From DATBAK01 sp036787815 (lineage in GTDB: Bacteria > Actinomycetota > Acidimicrobiia > IMCC26256 > PALSA-610), in NCBI GenBank assembly GCA_036787815.1, contig DAIQOP010000198.1, positions 1 through 7,305 of the forward strand: a stretch of DNA of 7,305 nt, written 5' to 3'. Below the pieces are notes generated by a model. That model made no database searches, was not told the origin of the DNA, and was given only the letters and a program-made list of their open reading frames with translations. Below, piece by piece: positions 1 to 5,733 of the stretch. The position numbers and the translations under genes were made by a program. The first letter of the stretch is position 1. Each line of letters starts with the position of its first letter.

Positions 1-473
1 CGTTCGGGAGCCTCTCGGCACGCGAGAACGTGCTCGTGGCCGCCGAGATGCGCCGCCGATGGGCACGCGACGACGTGTCGCCGCGCGACCTCACCCAGCA
101 GATGCTCGAGAAGGTCGGCATCGTCGCGGTCGCCGAGGAGACGGTCGACGCCCTGCCCACGGGCACCGCGCGCCTCGTCGAGCTCGCGCGCGCCCTGGCG
201 ACCAAGCCTCGCGTGCTCCTGCTCGACGAACCGTCGTCGGGGCTCGACGAGGACGAGACCGACGCAATGGGCCGCCTGCTGCTCGATCTCGCGGCCGACG
301 GGCTCGGCATCCTGCTCGTCGAGCACGACATGCCGTTCGTCATGGGTACCTGCTCGCGCATCAACGTGCTCGACTTCGGACGCGTCATCGCGCGCGGTAC
401 CCCGCACGAGATCCAGGGCGACGCCGCGGTGCAGGCCGCCTATCTGGGTTCGGCCACCGGAGCCGGTGCATGA
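1..473 (+). CDS. livG: Branched-chain amino acid type ABC transporter ATP-binding protein, LivG-like (5' end missing)
   Basis: This is the C-terminal part of a cytoplasmic ATPase that powers import of branched-chain amino acids or related amides and carboxylates through LivH/LivM-type permeases. The reading frame is open from base 3, giving 156 residues; the family is usually about 250, so roughly the first 100 residues, with the Walker A loop, lie outside the window. Visible in order are FGSLSARENV (the segment after the Q-loop), a degenerate ABC signature LPTGTARLVELARAL, Walker B VLLLDEPSSGLD, the H-loop LLVEHDM and a closing segment with the usual GRVIARGTP pattern. The signature variant LPTG in place of LSGG, and the intact H-loop His, fit LivG rather than LivF. 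The stop codon overlaps the next start (ATGA), so it is translationally coupled to the LivF partner. Family assignment is firm; the substrate is not determined by the sequence, since HAAT systems also carry urea, amides or aromatic acids. Confidence 0.93.
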   Translation, partial: FGSLSARENVLVAAEMRRRWARDDVSPRDLTQQMLEKVGIVAVAEETVDALPTGTARLVELARALATKPRVLLLDEPSSGLDEDETDAMGRLLLDLAADGLGILLVEHDMPFVMGTCSRINVLDFGRVIARGTPHEIQGDAAVQAAYLGSATGAGA

Positions 474-1234
474 GCGGGCGCGCGATCACCGAGCTCGATC
501 CCGTCGATCCCCTCGATCCGACACCCGTGCTCGAGCTCTCCGACATCCGCGCCGGGTACGGCCGCATCGACGTGCTCCACGGCGTCAACCTGAAGCTCAT
601 GCCGGCGCAGGTCTACGCGCTCCTCGGCCCGAACGGCGCCGGGAAGTCGACCACCCTCGCGGTCGCCAGCGGCCAGATCCAGCCAACCGCCGGCACCTTC
701 TCGCTGTTCGGGCGAACCGTGAACGGTGTCGCCACCGACGCCCTGGCGCGGGCGGGCGTGTGCGTCGTTCCCGAAGGCCGGGGGATCTTCCCGAACCTCT
801 CGGTGCTCGAGAACCTCCGGATGGCGACCTTCACCGGCACCTCGATGGCGGACGTGCAGGACCGCTCGTTCGCCCGCTTCCCTCGCCTGGCCGAGCGCCG
901 CAAGCAGACCGCGGGAACCCTGTCGGGCGGCGAGCAGCAGATGCTCGCGATGGCCCGGGCGCTCGCCACCGACCCCGCAGTGCTCCTCATCGACGAGCTC
1001 TCGATGGGCCTCGCGCCAATCGTCGTCGAGGAGCTGTACCAGCACGTGGCCAACATCGCCCGCGACGGGCTCGCGATCGTGATCATCGAGCAGTTCGCCC
1101 ATGAGATCCTCGGCGTCGCCGATGTCGCGGGAATCATGCTCCACGGCCGGATCCAGCGGGTAGGTTCGCCCGCCAAGATCGCCGAGGAGCTCGTGAGCGC
1201 GTACCTCGGCGCCGATGGCCACGAGACGCCTTGA
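470..1234 (+). CDS. livF: Branched-chain amino acid type ABC transporter ATP-binding protein, LivF-like
   Basis: This is the second ATPase subunit of the HAAT/Liv importer, 254 residues with the C-terminal two thirds well conserved. The ATG at 470 overlaps the preceding TGA. Motifs: Walker A GPNGAGKST (residues 53-61), the segment VPEGRGIFPNLSVLENL (100-116) typical of LivF, signature LSGGEQQ (151-157), and Walker B VLLIDELSMGLAP (171-183). The switch segment reads IIEQ (205-208), with Gln where most ABC ATPases have His; this is normal for LivF, so the pair probably has one canonical and one altered switch site. The first 18 or so residues are rich in Asp and Pro (ELDPVDPLDPTP) and precede the domain, so they may be a dispensable extension. 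DEL instead of DEP after the catalytic Glu is a variant I associate with actinobacterial LivF. The permease and binding-protein genes are presumably upstream, outside the window. Confidence 0.95.
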   Translation: MSGRAITELDPVDPLDPTPVLELSDIRAGYGRIDVLHGVNLKLMPAQVYALLGPNGAGKSTTLAVASGQIQPTAGTFSLFGRTVNGVATDALARAGVCVVPEGRGIFPNLSVLENLRMATFTGTSMADVQDRSFARFPRLAERRKQTAGTLSGGEQQMLAMARALATDPAVLLIDELSMGLAPIVVEELYQHVANIARDGLAIVIIEQFAHEILGVADVAGIMLHGRIQRVGSPAKIAEELVSAYLGADGHETP

Positions 1235-1255
1235 CGGGCCACCGGCCCGACCAAC

Positions 1256-1262
1256 GGAGGAG
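1256..1262 (+). promoter_or_regulatory. Strong Shine-Dalgarno deciding the start of the small membrane protein
   Basis: GGAGGAG lies 6 nt before the ATG at 1269. It fixes that start over the in-frame ATG at 1215, which would sit inside the livF gene and has no such site. Confidence 0.85.
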
Positions 1263-1268
1263 ACATCG

Positions 1269-1655
1269 ATGAGCAAGGAGACGGCCGGCGGTTCCGAGGT
1301 CATGTCGTCGGCCCGCCTCAGCCAGTTCCAGGACGAAGTGACGAAGCTGAAGCTGAAGGGCGGCGGCGCCAACCCGGAGCGCACCGGGACGGCCTGGGGC
1401 GTCGGTCTCGGGATCGTCGGGGCGATCATCGTCGTGGTCTCCTGGCTGAGCGCCAAGGGCGCGAGCACCGGGACCCAGCTCACCGCCGAGATCGCCGCGC
1501 TGATCGGTGTGCTCGTCGGGCTGGTCGGGGTCGCGTTGTGGGTGCGCAACTCGCTCACCCGCTACCTGCGGTACTGGCTCATCCGCTTGATCTACGAAGA
1601 CCGCGAGCAGACCGAGCGCCTCATCGCCGCCATCGAGAAGCTCGCAGAGAAGTAG
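1269..1655 (+). CDS. Small two-helix membrane protein of unknown function, downstream of livGF
   Basis: This predicted inner-membrane protein has 128 residues. The N-terminal 42 residues are polar and may form a short helix (ARLSQFQDEVTKLKLK, 15-30). Two hydrophobic helices follow, about 43-62 (rich in Gly, Ile and Val) and 74-92, separated by a short Ser/Thr/Gly loop. After them comes a positively charged, amphipathic C-terminal helix (about 94-128) with many Arg and aromatic residues, ending in charged repeats (EDREQTERLIAAIEKLAEK). There is no signal peptide or enzymatic motif. The gap to livF is 34 nt on the same strand, so it is probably co-transcribed with the transporter. An accessory or regulatory role in the transporter complex is an inference from position alone. 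I do not recognise the family by name. Confidence 0.82.
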   Translation: MSKETAGGSEVMSSARLSQFQDEVTKLKLKGGGANPERTGTAWGVGLGIVGAIIVVVSWLSAKGASTGTQLTAEIAALIGVLVGLVGVALWVRNSLTRYLRYWLIRLIYEDREQTERLIAAIEKLAEK

Positions 1656-1658
1656 CAG

Positions 1659-1690
1659 CCTCTTCCTACGAGCTACCTCTTCCTACGAGC
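1659..1690. repeat. Two tandem copies of a 15-bp sequence, period 17 bp
   Basis: CCTCTTCCTACGAGC occurs at 1659-1673 and again, without mismatch, at 1676-1690. It starts 3 bp after the stop codon of the small membrane protein. The flanking dinucleotides differ, so the unit is about 17 bp with near-identity. It is probably a local slippage or duplication product, and it leads directly into the hairpin region that follows. Confidence 0.8.
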
Positions 1691-1722
1691 AGCGAGCGGT
1701 GATTCTCGGTCGCACTCGCTGC
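1689..1722. terminator. Candidate bidirectional terminator hairpin between convergent genes
   Basis: GCAGCGAG (1689-1696) is perfectly complementary to CTCGCTGC (1715-1722), an 8-bp GC-rich stem around an 18-nt loop. A second, alternative pairing joins GAGCGG (1694-1699) with CCGCTC (1728-1733). There is no T-run on either side, so this would be a GC-hairpin type stop, or a Rho-assisted one, as is common in high-GC actinobacteria. It sits between the end of the transporter operon (+) and the end of the acyl-CoA dehydrogenase gene (-), where transcription from both sides must stop. The function is inferred from position and folding only. Confidence 0.45.
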
Positions 1723-1752
1723 GCTCGCCGCTCCGGACGCGGGATGGGAGTG

Positions 1753-1772
1753 AGCGAGGTCGCCTGCTCGCT
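1753..1772. terminator. Second candidate hairpin, 3' of the acyl-CoA dehydrogenase gene
   Basis: AGCGAG (1753-1758) pairs with CTCGCT (1767-1772) across an 8-nt loop, with one further G-T pair possible outside. It lies about 30 bp beyond the stop of the minus-strand operon, so it is a plausible 3' end for that transcript. The sequence is a GAGCGA/TCGCTC-rich stretch of a kind often found by chance or as terminator remnants in GC-rich genomes, so the call is tentative. Confidence 0.35.
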
Positions 1773-1801
1773 TCGCTCGCGGCTCGAGGCTTCGCCGACG
1801 A

Positions 1802-3073
1802 TTAGTTCCGGGGCAGGTCGCGGAAGGGGACGCTCTTGTCGAGGCGGATGTCGCCGGGCAGGCCGAGCACGCGCTCGCCGATCACGTTGCGCTGGATCTG
1901 CTCGGTGCCGCCGCCGGTGCGGATGCCCCACTGGTTGAGGAACACCTGCTGCCACATGCCGTTCTGCGGCGCGTCGTCGGTGAGCAACATCCCCCGCGCG
2001 CCCTCCAACGCGAGCACGAGGTCGCCGTCCTTCGCCACGCGCTGGGAGACGAACAGCTTCGCGACCGAGCTCTCCGGGCCGAGCCGTTCGCCGCGCGCGG
2101 CCCGGGCGCGCGCCCGCAGGCCCAACCACTTCAGGATCTCGAAGCGCGTGTAACAGTCGGCGAGCTGCTGGCGCAGCACGGGATCTCCCGTCGCGTCGCA
2201 CTCGCGCGCGAGCCGCAGGATCGCACCGAACGTGATGCCCGTGCCGCCGCTGCCGATCATGTTCCGCTCGTTGGCGAGCGTGGTGTGCGCGACACCCCAT
2301 CCACCGTGGAGCGGACCGAGGACGTTCTCGTGCGGCACGCGAACGTCGGTGAGGAACACCTCGTTGAAGTGCGCGAACCCGGTGATCTGCTTCAGCGGAC
2401 GCACGTCGATACCCGGTGAGTGCATGTCGAGCAGGAAGTACGTGATGCCCTGGTGCTTGGGCACGTCGGAGTCGGTGCGCGCGAGGAGCATGCCGTAGTC
2501 GCTGTACTGGGCACCCGACGTCCACACCTTCTGCCCGTTCACGATCCACTCGTCGCCGTCGCGCTCGGCCTTGGTGGTGAGGCCGGCGAGGTCGGAACCC
2601 GCACCGGGCTCGGAGAACAGCTGGCACCAGATGTCGTCGCCGCGCAGCATGCGGGTGAGGTAGAAGGCCTTCTGCTCGTCGGTGCCGTGGGCCATGATCG
2701 TCGGCCCGACCATCTGGATCGCGACGGCGAACACCGACGCCGACGCGTCGAACCGGCTCTCTTCCTGCGCGTAGATGCGGGCCTCGCGCACGGTGCCGCC
2801 GCGTCCGCCGTACTCGACGGGCCACGCGATCCCGGCCCATCCGTTGTCGAACAGCGTGCGCTGCCAGGCTCGGCATCGCTCGACGTGCGCGTGCTCGGCT
2901 TCCTTGCTGGTGTCGGTGGCGCCGAGTGTGATGGTGGCGTCGCCGAAGCCCTGGCGCAGCGAGGCGTGGGCTTCGAGGAACGCCCGCGCCTCGGCGCGGA
3001 ACGCGTCGTCGGCCGCCGCCTGCGCGGCTTCCGCGTCGGGCCCGTCGGTCGTGTCGGTGCTCGTGCTCGTCAT
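1802..3073 (-). CDS. Acyl-CoA dehydrogenase (FadE family)
   Basis: This 423-residue flavoprotein is predicted to introduce the alpha,beta double bond into an acyl-CoA and reduce FAD. Visible landmarks are the N-terminal helical domain with GWAGIAWPVEYGG (78-90), the FAD/substrate signature CQLFSEPGAGSDLAG (150-164), the second signature region VNGQKVWTSGA (178-188), and a C-terminal GGGTEQIQRNVIGERVLGLP (387-406). The residue before the C-terminal GT, which is the catalytic Glu in medium-chain enzymes (YEGT), is Gly here. The likely base is E269 in LANERNMIG, at the position used by isovaleryl-CoA dehydrogenase and some actinobacterial FadE proteins. The start is the ATG overlapping the SDR stop (ATGA). 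The closest resemblance, by motif memory, is to the FadE enzymes of steroid and branched side-chain degradation; some of these work as heteromers of two genes, and only one is present here. The ACAD family is certain; the substrate is open. Confidence 0.93.
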   Translation of the reverse strand: MTSTSTDTTDGPDAEAAQAAADDAFRAEARAFLEAHASLRQGFGDATITLGATDTSKEAEHAHVERCRAWQRTLFDNGWAGIAWPVEYGGRGGTVREARIYAQEESRFDASASVFAVAIQMVGPTIMAHGTDEQKAFYLTRMLRGDDIWCQLFSEPGAGSDLAGLTTKAERDGDEWIVNGQKVWTSGAQYSDYGMLLARTDSDVPKHQGITYFLLDMHSPGIDVRPLKQITGFAHFNEVFLTDVRVPHENVLGPLHGGWGVAHTTLANERNMIGSGGTGITFGAILRLARECDATGDPVLRQQLADCYTRFEILKWLGLRARARAARGERLGPESSVAKLFVSQRVAKDGDLVLALEGARGMLLTDDAPQNGMWQQVFLNQWGIRTGGGTEQIQRNVIGERVLGLPGDIRLDKSVPFRDLPRN

Positions 3074-3915
3074 GGTTCGATCAGTCCCCGGCATGCGTCG
3101 GCACCGTACATCGGCTCGACGAACAGGCCGTAGTTGGGGCCGCGGCGGAGCTGATGGCCGCCGTCGACGCCGAGCATCTGACCCGTCACCCACGAGGCCT
3201 CGGGCCCGGCGAGGTAGCGAACCGCCGCGGCGATGTCGTCGACGGTCCCGACACGCGAGATCGGCATCTGCGCGAGGTAGTCGTCGAGCAGTTCGCCGCC
3301 CTCGGTGATGCCGGCGACCAACTCCGTGTCGACGAGACCGGGTTGCACCGCGTTGACCCGGATCTTCGAAGGTCCGAGCTCGTCGGCCGCGACCTTCACC
3401 AGCATCTCGATGCCGGCCTTCCCCACGCAGTACCCGCTCATGTACTTGTGCGTGGAGACGCCCGCGATCGACGACATGCCGATGATCGAGCCCCCGCCAC
3501 CGCGCGCCATGACCGGCGCCGCGTGCTTGATCGCGAGGAAGGTTCCGGTGATGTTGAGGTCGATCGTCGCCCGGAAGGTCTCGACGTCGGAGAGCACGAT
3601 CGGCCCGAGGTGCAGCGATCCGCCGGCGCAGGCGAAGAGCACGTCGAGCCCGCCGGTCGCCTCGGTGGCCACGGCGACGGCACGAACGACGTCGTCCTCG
3701 CGGGTGACGTCGGCCACCGCGTACCGCACCTCGACTCCGGGCGCGGCCACCGCCTGCAACTGCGCGACGGCCTCGCGCAGGCGTTCCTCGGTGCGCCCGC
3801 AGATGGTGACGTGCGCGCCGTCGGCCGCGAACCGGCTCGCGGCCCCGAGACCGATTCCGCTGCCGCCGCCCGTGACGAGCGCGGCGAGACCCTCGATGCC
3901 CCCTCGCGCGCTCAT
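3070..3915 (-). CDS. SDR family oxidoreductase (classical type)
   Basis: This 281-residue cytoplasmic dehydrogenase/reductase has a Rossmann fold and would interconvert an alcohol and a ketone with NAD(P)H. The cofactor-binding motif TGGGSGIG is at 15-22 and DVT at 69-71. The catalytic set is N121, S149, Y162 and K166 (YCVGK). PG followed by a Thr-Glu pair (VQPGLVDTELV) and the C-terminal VTGQMLGVDGG complete the family pattern. The usual NNAG motif reads ACAGG (95-99), so its second Asn is Cys. The second strand ends in CGRTEERL with Arg and no acidic residue, which favours NADP(H); this is an inference. The ATG at 3915 overlaps the stop of the hydrolase gene, and its own stop overlaps the start of the acyl-CoA dehydrogenase, so three genes are chained by 4-bp overlaps. 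The tail after residue 255 (RRGPNYGLFVEPMYGAD) is longer than in FabG-type enzymes. It may be a 3-oxoacyl or hydroxysteroid type reductase; the substrate cannot be assigned. Confidence 0.92.
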   Translation of the reverse strand: MSARGGIEGLAALVTGGGSGIGLGAASRFAADGAHVTICGRTEERLREAVAQLQAVAAPGVEVRYAVADVTREDDVVRAVAVATEATGGLDVLFACAGGSLHLGPIVLSDVETFRATIDLNITGTFLAIKHAAPVMARGGGGSIIGMSSIAGVSTHKYMSGYCVGKAGIEMLVKVAADELGPSKIRVNAVQPGLVDTELVAGITEGGELLDDYLAQMPISRVGTVDDIAAAVRYLAGPEASWVTGQMLGVDGGHQLRRGPNYGLFVEPMYGADACRGLIEP

Positions 3916-4829
3916 GCAGGTGCCGGCGAGCCGAGGCGCCCGGTGACGAACTCCGCAACGCGGGTAACGGCCGCCTCCGACTCGGGAACGGCCGGGCCGA
4001 ACGCGTGCCACACGTGGATCATCTCGGGCCAGACCTCCAGGGTCACGTCGACTCCGGCCGCCGCGGCCCTCACCGCGAACTCCACCGCGTCGTCGCGCAG
4101 GACCTCGATCTCGCCGACGTGCACGAGCAACGGCGGCAAGCCCGCCGGGTCGGCGAACAACGGGGAGACGAGCGGGTCACGCGGGTCGGCGGACCCTACG
4201 TACCAGTCGGACATCCGTTGGAGGCCGGCGCGCTGCACCATGGGATCGCGGTCGGCCATCGAGGTCATCGTCTCGCCCGAGAGCGTGAGATCCGTCCACG
4301 GCGACAGCGGCACAGCGAGCGCGGGCAACGGCAACCCGCGATCGCGGAGCGCGAGGAGCAGCGCGATGGTGAGCCCGCCGCCGGCGGAGTCGCCGGCGAC
4401 CACGATGCGACCGGGCTCGAAGCCGCGTGCGACCAACCACGTGTACGCGGTGAGCGCGTCGTCGAGCGCCGCGGGGTACGGATGCTCCGGAGCGAGGCGG
4501 TAGTCGGCGACGAGCAACGGCATACCGGTGCGCGCCGCGAGATGACTGGCCAACGCGCGGTGCGTGTTGCACGAGCCGATCACGTACCCGCCGCCGTGCA
4601 GGTAGAGCATGCACGCGCCGGGTGCCGCGACGACCGCCGGGCGGACCCATTCGGCGGGCACGCCGTCGGCGTCGACGGGCTCGACGGTGGTGCCGTCGAG
4701 CAACCCGAGCACACCGACCATCGACTCCATGCCCGCGCGGAGCTCGGTGGCGGGCACGTCGTCCCGGTCGAGCATCTCGGTGCTCTGGGCGACGAGCCCC
4801 ATCACCGCGTCGAACATCTCGCTCGCCAT
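3912..4829 (-). CDS. Alpha/beta hydrolase, hormone-sensitive lipase (family IV) type
   Basis: This 305-residue carboxylesterase or lipase is probably cytoplasmic, with no signal peptide. The oxyanion-hole motif HGGGYVIGS is at 78-86, followed by ADYRLAPEHPYPAALDD (108-124), a strong HSL-family mark. The nucleophile elbow is GDSAGG (146-151, Ser148) and the catalytic His is His272 in MIHVWH. The acid position falls in GEIEVLRDD (239-247). Aligned to the DPLRD block of family IV enzymes, the catalytic acid would be Glu242 rather than Asp, though Asp246 is near by. The N-terminal cap of about 60 residues is normal for the family. It starts one base after the ferredoxin stop and ends overlapping the SDR start. 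With its neighbours it probably frees an acid or alcohol from an ester or lactone for oxidation. The exact substrate is unknown. Confidence 0.92.
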   Translation of the reverse strand: MASEMFDAVMGLVAQSTEMLDRDDVPATELRAGMESMVGVLGLLDGTTVEPVDADGVPAEWVRPAVVAAPGACMLYLHGGGYVIGSCNTHRALASHLAARTGMPLLVADYRLAPEHPYPAALDDALTAYTWLVARGFEPGRIVVAGDSAGGGLTIALLLALRDRGLPLPALAVPLSPWTDLTLSGETMTSMADRDPMVQRAGLQRMSDWYVGSADPRDPLVSPLFADPAGLPPLLVHVGEIEVLRDDAVEFAVRAAAAGVDVTLEVWPEMIHVWHAFGPAVPESEAAVTRVAEFVTGRLGSPAPA

Positions 4830-4830
4830 G

Positions 4831-5025
4831 TCAGTCGTCCGCGATGCTGATCGCCTGCTTCGGGCAGAGCCGCACGGCTTCCTCGATCTTGGGACGCAGC
4901 TCCTCGGGCGGCTGCTCCTGCAGCACGTAGAGGAAGTCGTCGGAGCGCACCTCGAACACCTCGGGTGCGATCCCCATGCAGATGGCGTTGCTCTCGCAGC
5001 GATCGAAGTCGACGACCACTCTCAT
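4831..5025 (-). CDS. Small ferredoxin of the cytochrome P450 redox-partner type
   Basis: This 64-residue iron-sulphur electron carrier has Cys10, Cys16 (CESNAIC) and Cys54 followed by Pro (CPKQAI). The fourth position of a 4Fe-4S site, residue 13, is Asn, so the cluster is expected to be [3Fe-4S] or an unusual [4Fe-4S]. This layout is the one found in actinobacterial ferredoxins that serve P450 enzymes and some ring hydroxylases. The middle (DDFLYVLQEQPPEELRPKIEEAVRLCP) also fits that family. The ATG at 5025 is fixed by GAGGAGGA 8 nt upstream. It is the first gene of a tightly packed four-gene run, with the hydrolase ATG one base after its stop. No P450 or ferredoxin reductase gene is in the window, so the partner must lie elsewhere or be acyl-CoA dehydrogenase-linked; the second option is speculation. 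Confidence 0.93.
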   Translation of the reverse strand: MRVVVDFDRCESNAICMGIAPEVFEVRSDDFLYVLQEQPPEELRPKIEEAVRLCPKQAISIADD

Positions 5026-5026
5026 T

Positions 5027-5060
5027 GGCCCGTTCCTCCTCGTCGGCGACTGGAACGGCC
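5027..5060 (-). promoter_or_regulatory. Leader hairpin overlapping the ferredoxin ribosome binding site
   Basis: On the minus-strand transcript, GGCCGUUCC (5060-5052) can pair with GGAACGGGCC (5036-5027) with one bulged G, giving a 9-bp stem and a 15-nt loop. The Shine-Dalgarno sequence GAGGAGGA (5041-5034) lies partly in the loop and partly in the 3' arm, and the AUG follows the stem after one base. Folding would restrict ribosome access. There is no U-run after it, so it does not look like an intrinsic terminator. It fills most of the 39-nt gap between the HD gene and the ferredoxin gene. Regulation is inferred, not shown. Confidence 0.5.
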
Positions 5061-5064
5061 GACG

Positions 5065-5652
5065 CTATCGCCCCGCCAGCTCCCGCATCTCCGCGGCGAG
5101 GCGCTCGAGCTCGTCGGCGAGCGGGCCGGGCGCGGCGGTGCAGAGACGCTCCGCGAGGGTGCGGTAGTACCAGAGTGTTCCGTCGCGCCCGCCGGTGAAG
5201 CGGTCGAGGGTCGCCGGCCCCGCGCTCCGGAGGTCGGCGACGATCGTGCGGGCGTTGTGGACCTTGTCGGCGAGCACGACGAGCCAGACGTCGGGCCCGA
5301 CGGACGCGAGGTTGGCGAGATAGGTCTCCTTGCGCGCCCGCCATTCCGGCTTCGGGACGACGAAGGTGTCGGAGCATGCAGCGACGATGGCGCCGACCCG
5401 CTCCCCGAAGCGTTCGCGGATCTCGGCGAGCGTGGCCTCGCCGCCCTGGTCTTCGGGGCCGTCGTGCAGGAGCGCCGCGATCGCCTGCTCTTCGTCGCCG
5501 CCGTGCTCGAGCACGAGGCCGGCCGCGGCGAGGAGATGCGACACGTAGGGCACGCCGTTGCTCTTGCGCGCCTGACGCGCGTGCAGGCGTACGGCCTCGC
5601 CGACCGCGGCCACGAATCGATCGCCGAGAACCACGTTCGGTGCGTCACTCAC
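5065..5652 (-). CDS. HD-domain phosphohydrolase related to the RelA/SpoT hydrolase domain
   Basis: This 195-residue single-domain metal-dependent phosphohydrolase has the HD metal ligands His39 (GVPYVSH), His63-Asp64 (LLHDGPEDQGG) and Asp129 (LADKVHNART). The Glu67-Asp68 pair and LADKVHN closely match the (p)ppGpp hydrolase domain of SpoT and small alarmone hydrolases. There is no synthetase, TGS or ACT domain. A hydrolase acting on (p)ppGpp or another nucleotide is a reasonable guess, but this branch has no assigned substrate that I know of. The start is the GTG at 5652, chosen because GAGGAG (5658-5663) sits 5 nt upstream and the protein then begins directly before the domain. An open frame continues upstream on this strand but is antisense to the DoxX-like gene. 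It could be transcribed with the ferredoxin operon 39 nt downstream. Confidence 0.88.
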   Translation of the reverse strand: MSDAPNVVLGDRFVAAVGEAVRLHARQARKSNGVPYVSHLLAAAGLVLEHGGDEEQAIAALLHDGPEDQGGEATLAEIRERFGERVGAIVAACSDTFVVPKPEWRARKETYLANLASVGPDVWLVVLADKVHNARTIVADLRSAGPATLDRFTGGRDGTLWYYRTLAERLCTAAPGPLADELERLAAEMRELAGR

Positions 5653-5733
5653 GCTCGCTCCTCGTTCCCGTGCGCCACGGTGTCGTCGCCGCGCGGCGCC
5701 TAGGTTGGCACAGGGAACCACGAGGAGGACCTG
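5653..5733. promoter_or_regulatory. Divergent intergenic region with a 12-bp palindrome
   Basis: These 81 bp separate the GTG starts of the HD gene (-) and the DoxX-like gene (+), so promoters for both should lie here. Each gene has its own Shine-Dalgarno: GAGGAG on the minus strand at 5658-5663 and GAGGAGG on the plus strand at 5722-5728. CGCCGCGCGGCG (5687-5698) is a perfect palindrome near the middle and could be an operator. No convincing -35/-10 pair is visible; TAGGTT at 5701 is a possible -10 without a good -35. In such GC-rich DNA the palindrome may be chance. Confidence 0.4.

Noticed and set aside
440..1558. Long open frame antisense to livF and the small membrane protein
   Set aside because: Its composition is that of a GC-rich shadow, with no domain recognisable, and the opposite strand codes for a clear ABC ATPase.
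1802..3958. Apparent 718-codon minus-strand frame fusing upstream sequence to the acyl-CoA dehydrogenase
   Set aside because: The upstream part is an Arg-rich shadow of the SDR gene in another frame. The true start is the ATG at 3073 that overlaps the SDR stop.
3154..4503. Long plus-strand open frame antisense to the SDR and hydrolase
   Set aside because: It is rich in Arg, His, Asp and Gly with no motif, while both genes on the minus strand have complete catalytic sets.
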